Assembly: GCF_003633775.1 (NCBI RefSeq) | Contig: NZ_RBIN01000001.1 | Span: forward strand, 248,001-312,000 | Direction: 5' to 3' | Source: Kushneria sinocarnis | GTDB taxonomy: Bacteria; Pseudomonadota; Gammaproteobacteria; Pseudomonadales; Halomonadaceae | Length of the DNA: 64,000 nucleotides | Shown: positions 56,617-64,000 of the stretch, one piece after another | Layout of the letters: each line of letters begins with the position of its first letter | Position numbering within the stretch: the first letter of the stretch is position 1 | The notes under the pieces: model-generated | Databases searched by the model: none | Seen by the model: only the letters and a program-made list of their open reading frames with translations | What the model was told of the DNA's origin: nothing | Made by a program: the position numbers and the translations under genes

Positions 56617-57642
56617 TTGGCCACATCCAGACAGCGACGAGGTTCCCAGCGTGTCACCATGGGTGATGTGGCACGTATTGCAGGTGTCTCCCCCAGTACC
56701 GTATCCCTCTATCTGCGCCGGCCCGATGAGGTCTCCGAACAGCGCGGCCAGCGTATTCGGGCGGCGGTGGATCGGCTGGGCTATCTGCCCAACACCATGG
56801 CCGGTGGGCTGGCGTCGTCCCGCTCCCGCATCATCGGCGTGCTGGTGCCCACCATCAGCAACTCCTTCTTTGCGGCGACGCTCGATACGCTGGAGAAACG
56901 GCTGCGGGAGGCGGGTTATCAACTGCTGATCGGCAACACCGAATTCGACGAGGCGCGCGAGGAAGAGCTGGTCCGCTCGATGATGAGCTGGTCACCCGCG
57001 GGGCTGGTAATGACAGGTTTCCGTCACGGCCGTCGCACGGTATCGATGCTGCTCGACAGTGATATTCCGCTGGTGGAGATGTGGGACTACGGGCAACCGG
57101 CGCTGGATATGGTGGCAGGCTTTTCGCACTATGCGACCGGTCAGCTGATCGCCCGCCATCTGCTCGAGCGCGGCTACCGTGATACCGCCTTCATCAGCCC
57201 TCGCTTCAGCCGGGATGTGCGAGCCGGTGAGCGTTATCGGGGGTTCCGGGAGGGCATCGAGCAGGGCCGTGGTCGGGTCACCATGCGTGAACTGAGCGGA
57301 GCAACCGATACCGCGGAAGCCGGGACGCTGCTGAGCGAACTGATGGCCGAGCGGCCATCGATCAGTGCCGTTTTCTGTGCCAACGACATGGTGGCGCTGG
57401 GCGTGATGTTCGAGTGCCAGCGTCGTGGCTGGGAGATTCCGGAGCGGCTGGCGGTGGCCGGGTTCGGCAATCTGGAATTCACCCCCAATACGGTGCCGCC
57501 GCTGACGACTGTCGAGCCGCCCAAATATGAGATCGGCCAGCAGGTCGCCGAACTGCTGCTCGCCCGACTCGGCAAGTCGGGGGAAGCAGAGGCTCATCAG
57601 GTAGATCTCGGCGTGCACCTGATCACCCGTGAGAGTACCTGA
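56617..57642 (+). CDS. LacI-family regulator, GntR-like
   Basis: A 341-residue repressor. The N-terminal helix-turn-helix MGDVARIAGVSPSTVSLYL (about 15-33) is followed by the hinge GYLPNTMAGGLASSRSRIIG and a periplasmic-binding-protein-like sensor domain. That domain resembles GntR of E. coli (FCANDMVALGVMFECQRRGWEIP), consistent with a sugar-acid effector. The start is placed at TTG 56617 because AGAGGAAG precedes it and the length is then normal. An in-frame ATG at 56524 would add 31 odd residues, and one at 56659 would leave a very short N-terminus. It is divergent from the permease operon that it presumably represses. Confidence 0.93.
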   Translation: MATSRQRRGSQRVTMGDVARIAGVSPSTVSLYLRRPDEVSEQRGQRIRAAVDRLGYLPNTMAGGLASSRSRIIGVLVPTISNSFFAATLDTLEKRLREAGYQLLIGNTEFDEAREEELVRSMMSWSPAGLVMTGFRHGRRTVSMLLDSDIPLVEMWDYGQPALDMVAGFSHYATGQLIARHLLERGYRDTAFISPRFSRDVRAGERYRGFREGIEQGRGRVTMRELSGATDTAEAGTLLSELMAERPSISAVFCANDMVALGVMFECQRRGWEIPERLAVAGFGNLEFTPNTVPPLTTVEPPKYEIGQQVAELLLARLGKSGEAEAHQVDLGVHLITREST

Positions 57643-57648
57643 GCAGAT

Positions 57649-58567
57649 TCAGCGCTGCCGCCACGGTTCGCGCGCCACGCAGTGCAGCCGGGCGTGGCGA
57701 TCGGCCAGTGCGGCCAGGTCACGGTCGTAGCCGCCGCCGATGACCGCGGCGGTCGGGATGCCCGCTGCCCGACACTGCCCGAGCACGAACGCATCGCGCC
57801 GGGTCAGGCCGTCATGGCTGAGCTCGAAGTGCCCCAGCCGGTCGCCGGCATGCACGTCGGCACCGGCGTCATACAGCACCAGTTCCGGCTGCAGTCGTTC
57901 GAGCAGCGCCGGCACGTGGCGCTCGAGCACCGCCAGATAGTCGTCATCAGCGGTGCCCCGCGGCAGTGCCACGTCAAGATCGCTCTCGCGCTTGGTAAAG
58001 GGGAAGTTGCGCTCGCCGTGGATGGAGAAGGTGAACACCCTGGGATCGTGGCGGAAGGTCCAGGCGGTGCCATCGCCCTGGTGGACATCGCAGTCGATGA
58101 TCAGGATCTTCCGCAGACCGTGGACCGCCATGGCCTCGCAGGCGGTCACCGCCAGATCGTTGAGCAGACAGTAGCCGCTGGCGGCATCGGGATAGGCGTG
58201 GTGGGTGCCGCCGGCGGTATTGCAGGCCAGCCCGGTGCGCAGCGCCGCCTCCAGCGTGGCGAGCGTGCCGCCGACTTCCAGCAGGGTGCGCCGTACCAGC
58301 GCGGGCGACCAGGGGAAGCCGCTGCGCTTGCGGGCGAGCGGATCGGCATCGCCGAGATGGAAGGTCTGCAGATAGGCCGGGGTATGCACCCGCAGCAGCT
58401 GGCGATCGCTGGCCGGTTGCGGCGTGAGCCACTCGATGGCGGGGTCGTCATCGAAGCCGAGCTCGCCCAGGCGCGCACGCAGGGCGCGGAACTTGGCCAT
58501 CGGGAAGGGATGGCGCGCCGGCCACTCGAAGCTGTAGCCGGGGTGATGAATCAGCGGCAGGCGGGGC

Positions 58568-58575
<8 letters not shown>
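57649..58575 (-). CDS. histone-deacetylase-fold zinc hydrolase
   Basis: A 308-residue arginase/deacetylase-fold enzyme. Catalytic H125 and H126 lie in GGTHHAYP, zinc ligands D163 and H165 in DCDVHQGDG and D240 in AGADVHAGD, with Y283 in GGGYDRD, the full active site of class II-like deacetylases. Bacterial relatives act on acetyl-lysine (AcuC), acetylpolyamines or other amides, so the substrate is open. The start MTEPRLPLIHHPGY at ATG 58575 lies 8 bp inside the end of recQ, so the two genes are co-transcribed and probably coupled. It converges on the LacI gene with 6 bp between stops. Confidence 0.9.
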
Positions 58576-60586
<2,011 letters not shown>

Positions 60587-60648
60587 GGTGGCGGTCCGAC
60601 AGGGTGGCAATGGTATCGCGCCAGCGTAATCCCTTGCCGGGTGTCCTG

Positions 60649-62379
60649 TCAGGCGCCGGGATCGTCCCGGTCGCGCTGCGGGGAGGCCTGGAGTACCGGA
60701 TCGCCCGGCGCCAGTGCCGGGGCCTCGGTGGCCTGGCGTGCCGAACGATAGCTGACGCCATGGCGCACCCGCGGAGGCTCGCCGCCGGCGTGCAGGGTCA
60801 TGACGCGCTCGATGATGGCGCGATCGGCGACCGTCAGCCGGTCGAGCATGCGCAGATGCTGCAGCCAGTTGGGCACCAGGAAGACCTCCTGCCAGAGCTC
60901 GCGATCCGCGATGTCGCGATAGAGCGACCAGCGCCGGGCGCCGTTGCGCAGCCGCAGCCGGCGCAGGGGCCGCACCGCGCGGGCGAATTCGCGGGTGGCC
61001 TCGCCGGGAATGCGGTACTCGATGGTCACCATCACCGAGCCGCGCCGGGGGTTGAAGGCAAACCCGGGGCGCGCGGTAAAGGGCGCCGGCGCCCCGGTCA
61101 GCTCATCGGCATTGAGCTCGGGCAGGCGCGAAGGCAGCGCCAGCAGCGCCGAGCCGGCCAGGGCCAGCCCGGCGATCAGCAGCGTGCCCGGGACGGTGAG
61201 GCCGTCCGCCAGCTGCCCCCACAGCAGGGAGCCCAGACTCAGGCCGGCGTAGAGCGCAGTCTGATAGAGCGCCAGGGCCCGCGCCTTGACCCAGTCCGGC
61301 ACCAGCACCTGCACCGAGGCGTTGTAGGAGGCCACCGCCGCGATCCAGCAGCTGCCGCCGACCACCAGCACCGGCAGCAGTACCCAGAGTGTCTCGACGC
61401 TGCCCAGGGTCACCATCACGCCGCCGAGCAGCAGGGCCGCGAGGCTGATCAGCCGGCTGCTGCCGAGGGCCCGGCGGGCACGGGTAACCAGGGTGCTGCC
61501 GGCGATGGCGCCCAGCCCCAGTGCGCCCAGCAGGTAGCCGTAGAGCAAGGCACTGCCGTTCGGATGCTGGTGCGCCAGCAGCGGCAGCAGCGCCCAGATG
61601 GCGCTGGCCGAGAGCCCGAAGATGAACGAGCGCAGCATGATCAGTCGGGTGACGCTGGAGTACTGGGTAAAGTGCAGCGCCGCCTTGATGCCCTCGACGA
61701 TCCGCTCCGGCGGCAGGCTTTTCTCCGGTACCGCCCGGTGCCAGCGCCACAGCGTCCACAGCAGGCCAGCGAAGCAGAGGCAGTTGAGCAGGAAGATCCA
61801 CGCCGGCTGTACCAGCGCCAGCAGCGCACCGCCCAGTGCCGGGCCGACGGCGCGCGCGGCGTTGAAGTTGACGCTGTTGAGCAGCACCGCGCTGCTGACC
61901 AGGTTGCGCGGCACCTGCTCGCTGACGGCCGCCTGCCACGCCGGCGAGGTGATCGCCGCACCGATCGACACGCAGAGGATGGCGACCAGCAGCAGGTTCG
62001 GGGCCAGCCAGCCGAGAAAGGCCAGTGCGGTCAGCCCCAGCCCGCCGAGGATCTCGATCGACATCCCGAACAGCATGATGCGCCGGCGATCGTAGTTGTC
62101 GGCCACCACGCCGGTGACGATCGCCAGCAGCACCAGCGGCAGGGCGGTGACGACCTGGATCATCGCCACCTGCAGCGCACTGCCGTGCGCAGCGGTGACC
62201 ACCCAGGCGGCGGCGACCGACTGCGCCCAGACGCCCAGATTGGCGAACAGGTTGGCGATCCAGATGGCGCGAAAGGCGGGAATGGTCAGCGGCGTGAAGG
62301 TTCCCACATCGGCCGGGCGGGGCGGTGGGGTAGCCGACTCGACGGTCAGATCGCTCTGGCGGGAAACAGGCTGCAGCAT
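60649..62379 (-). CDS. MFS exporter, EntS/MFS_3 type, with C-terminal soluble domain
   Basis: A 576-residue protein with about 12 membrane segments (residues 30-420), including the MFS loop GVVADNYDRRRIM near 85. It resembles the EntS/transmembrane secretion effector group that exports siderophores and other small molecules. A soluble C-terminal domain of about 130 residues follows (MVTIEYRIPGE, LRNGARRWSLYRDIADRELWQEVFLVPNW, split here), like the dimeric ferredoxin-like barrel attached to some members of this family. No siderophore or polyketide genes are nearby, so the cargo is unknown. I used ATG 62379 with GGATGG upstream. It is divergent from ldhA. Confidence 0.85.
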   Translation of the reverse strand: MLQPVSRQSDLTVESATPPPRPADVGTFTPLTIPAFRAIWIANLFANLGVWAQSVAAAWVVTAAHGSALQVAMIQVVTALPLVLLAIVTGVVADNYDRRRIMLFGMSIEILGGLGLTALAFLGWLAPNLLLVAILCVSIGAAITSPAWQAAVSEQVPRNLVSSAVLLNSVNFNAARAVGPALGGALLALVQPAWIFLLNCLCFAGLLWTLWRWHRAVPEKSLPPERIVEGIKAALHFTQYSSVTRLIMLRSFIFGLSASAIWALLPLLAHQHPNGSALLYGYLLGALGLGAIAGSTLVTRARRALGSSRLISLAALLLGGVMVTLGSVETLWVLLPVLVVGGSCWIAAVASYNASVQVLVPDWVKARALALYQTALYAGLSLGSLLWGQLADGLTVPGTLLIAGLALAGSALLALPSRLPELNADELTGAPAPFTARPGFAFNPRRGSVMVTIEYRIPGEATREFARAVRPLRRLRLRNGARRWSLYRDIADRELWQEVFLVPNWLQHLRMLDRLTVADRAIIERVMTLHAGGEPPRVRHGVSYRSARQATEAPALAPGDPVLQASPQRDRDDPGA

Positions 62380-62550
62380 GAGACCATCCGAAAACCATGA
62401 AAACCGGCAACCTGTACTACTACAGCGGCCGCGCCGGGAAAGCAAGACGGCGGGCACTGCCGCCCGGCGGCCGGGGCGGTGACAATCCGTCGCTTCCGGC
62501 GCCTCGTGCGTCATGGCAGGCTGAAGGCTACTTACCCGTTGGAGTCAGCC

Positions 62551-63555
62551 ATGCGTGTCACGGTCTTCAGTGCCCAGTCCTTCGATCAGCGCTTTCTGGA
62601 TGCGGCGCTGGCCGAGACGCCCTTCGAGCCGGTCTATCACCCGGTGGCGCTGTCGCTGCAGACCGTGGCGCTCGCCGAGCATGCCCGGGCGGTCTGCGTG
62701 TTCGTCAACGATGTGCTCGACGCGCCGGTGCTGGAAGCGCTGCATGGCTTCGGGGTGCAGATCGTGGTGCTGCGCTGTGCCGGCTACAACCAGGTCGATC
62801 TCGACGCCGCCCGCCGCCTCGGGCTGGCCGTGGCGCGGGTGCCGGGCTATTCGCCGCAGGCGGTGGCCGAGCACACCCTGGCGCTGGTGATGACCCTCAA
62901 CCGCCATACCCACCGCGCCTTCAACCGGGTGCGCGAAGGCAACTTCAACCTCGATGGCCTGCTGGGTGTCACCCTGCACGGGCGCACCGTGGGGGTGGTG
63001 GGCACCGGCCGGATCGGGCTGGCCACGGCGCGGATATTCGCCGGCATGGGCTGCCGGGTACTCGGCTACGATCCCGCTCCGGCACCGGCGTTCGAGGCGG
63101 TCGGCGAGCTGGTCGACTTCGATACCCTGCTGGCCCGCGCCGACATCGTCTCGCTGCACTGTCCGCTGGCGGATGCCACCCACCACCTGATCAATGCCGC
63201 CACGCTGGCCCGCATGAAGCCCGGCGCGATGCTGGTGAATACCTCACGCGGCGGGCTGATCGATACCCGCGCGGTGATCGAGGCGCTGCGCACCCACCGG
63301 CTGGGGGCGCTGGCGATCGATGTCTACGAGCAGGAGAGCGAGCTGTTCTTTCGCGACCACTCTCAGGAGATCATCAACGATGACATGTTCGCTCGGCTGG
63401 CGATGTTCCCCAACGTGCTGATGACCGGCCATCAGGGCTTTTTCACCGAGGAGGCGCTGGACGAGATCGCCCGCACCACCCGCGACAATCTGCTGGCGCT
63501 GAGCCAGGGCCATGACTGCGCCAATGCGCTGGTCCGGCCCGGCGACCGGGCGTGA
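62551..63555 (+). CDS. ldhA: D-lactate dehydrogenase, 2-hydroxyacid dehydrogenase family
   Basis: A 334-residue NAD-dependent enzyme reducing pyruvate to D-lactate. It shows LRCAGYNQVDLDAA near residue 75, RVPGYSPQAVAEHTLAL near 95 and the Rossmann loop VGTGRIGLATARIFAGMG near 146. The catalytic arginine is in VNTSRGGLIDT, the glutamate in DVYEQESELFF and the histidine in MTGHQGFFTEEAL, the last two matching fermentative LdhA closely. ATG 62551 has GGAG 7 bp upstream; the longer frame is not conserved. Other 2-hydroxyacid substrates remain possible, but the FFRD-S region favours LdhA. Confidence 0.92.
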   Translation: MRVTVFSAQSFDQRFLDAALAETPFEPVYHPVALSLQTVALAEHARAVCVFVNDVLDAPVLEALHGFGVQIVVLRCAGYNQVDLDAARRLGLAVARVPGYSPQAVAEHTLALVMTLNRHTHRAFNRVREGNFNLDGLLGVTLHGRTVGVVGTGRIGLATARIFAGMGCRVLGYDPAPAPAFEAVGELVDFDTLLARADIVSLHCPLADATHHLINAATLARMKPGAMLVNTSRGGLIDTRAVIEALRTHRLGALAIDVYEQESELFFRDHSQEIINDDMFARLAMFPNVLMTGHQGFFTEEALDEIARTTRDNLLALSQGHDCANALVRPGDRA

Positions 63556-63560
63556 CGGCA

Positions 63561-64000
63561 TCAGGCTTCATCGCGGCGCTGGCGCCGAATCAGCAGCCCC
63601 CGTGCGGTCAGCGCCAGTGCCGCGACGATGAGGGCGAAGGCGATGCCTGCGGCGGTCAGCCCGATCAGCGCCGAGGTGACGCCCAGCCCCACCACCGGCA
63701 GCGAGATGGCGATGTAGATGATCACGAAGTAGGTCGAGGTGACCTCGCTCCTGCGCTGCTGTGGTGAGTGGGCCACCACTTCTCCCAGCCCGGCCCGCAG
63801 CGTGATCCCCTGGCCCAGCCCGGAGACGGTGGCGCCCAGCAGCATCAGCCAGAGCGAGGCCAGGCCGATACTGCCGCCCACCAGCAGCACGCCCAGCGCC
63901 AGCACCAGACAGCCGCCGGTCAGTCGCATGGCTTCCGGAATCCGGCTCAGCAGCGCCTGGCCGATGGCCGAAGCGATGAAGAGCGTGATCACCACCACGC
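63561..64000 (-). CDS. MFS transporter, C-terminal part only (cut by window edge)
   Basis: About 146 codons of the end of a membrane protein with four to five hydrophobic segments, beyond which it leaves the window. Features are LLSRIPEAMRLTGGCLVLALG, split here, GLGQGITLRAGLGEVVAH and a basic end RRQRRDEA, typical of the last helices of a drug or metabolite MFS transporter. It converges on ldhA with 5 bp between stops. Substrate and full length cannot be judged. Confidence 0.75.
   Translation of the reverse strand, partial: VVVITLFIASAIGQALLSRIPEAMRLTGGCLVLALGVLLVGGSIGLASLWLMLLGATVSGLGQGITLRAGLGEVVAHSPQQRRSEVTSTYFVIIYIAISLPVVGLGVTSALIGLTAAGIAFALIVAALALTARGLLIRRQRRDEA

Overview
The window is GC-rich chromosomal DNA from a gammaproteobacterium. 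The best guess is a halophile of the Halomonadaceae (Halomonas/Kushneria type), inferred from gene content and order rather than any marker. Supporting features are an Escherichia-type nuo operon with fused nuoCD, a thiS-thiG-trmB block, an argH-lptM-lysA-dapF-DUF484-xerC-HAD block, hemC-hemD-hemX-hemY, and two tandem sodium:amino-acid symporters. I see no rRNA, tRNA, CRISPR array, insertion sequence or prophage. Almost all of it reads as core genome; the accessory-looking parts are about 51.9-57.6 kb and the small unknown genes.

Layout. 1-4.6 kb: an alpha/beta hydrolase, a DUF423 membrane protein and two AGCS symporters. 4.6-6.6 kb: thiS, thiG, trmB. 6.6-7.9 kb: a gene-poor stretch with a candidate Fur-controlled small RNA on the minus strand, an unknown membrane protein and a cluster of DnaA-box-like sites. 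7.9-12.8 kb: an FKBP lipoprotein, a CsaA-like RNA-binding protein, an unknown small protein, then norR divergent from hmp, with three NorR-type sites and a consensus sigma-54 promoter. 12.8-18.7 kb: housekeeping genes (TIGR02444 family, an ABC-F ATPase, chaB, an SDR, dtd, a two-domain Usp, thiD).

19.3-34.3 kb: the complete 13-gene nuo operon for proton-pumping complex I, closed by a strong terminator. 34.4-36.8 kb: an EEP-family hydrolase, dsbA and engB. 37.4-43.6 kb: the minus-strand arginine/lysine/diaminopimelate operon ending in xerC and a HAD phosphatase. 43.7-48.1 kb: the haem-synthesis operon, with a terminator-like hairpin in its leader. 48.2-51.9 kb: a periplasmic M16 protease and an M19 dipeptidase.

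51.9-57.6 kb is the most interesting region. A GntR-like LacI regulator is divergent from a three-gene operon: a GudP-type hexarate permease, an enolase-superfamily acid-sugar enzyme resembling galactarolactone cycloisomerase, and a cytoplasmic alkaline-phosphatase-superfamily hydrolase. The intergenic region carries palindromic operators and helically phased half-sites. This looks like a sugar-acid pathway with an unexplained phospho- or sulfo-ester hydrolase step. 57.6-64 kb: a deacetylase-fold protein overlapping an unusual recQ, an EntS-type exporter, a D-lactate dehydrogenase, and an MFS gene cut by the window edge.
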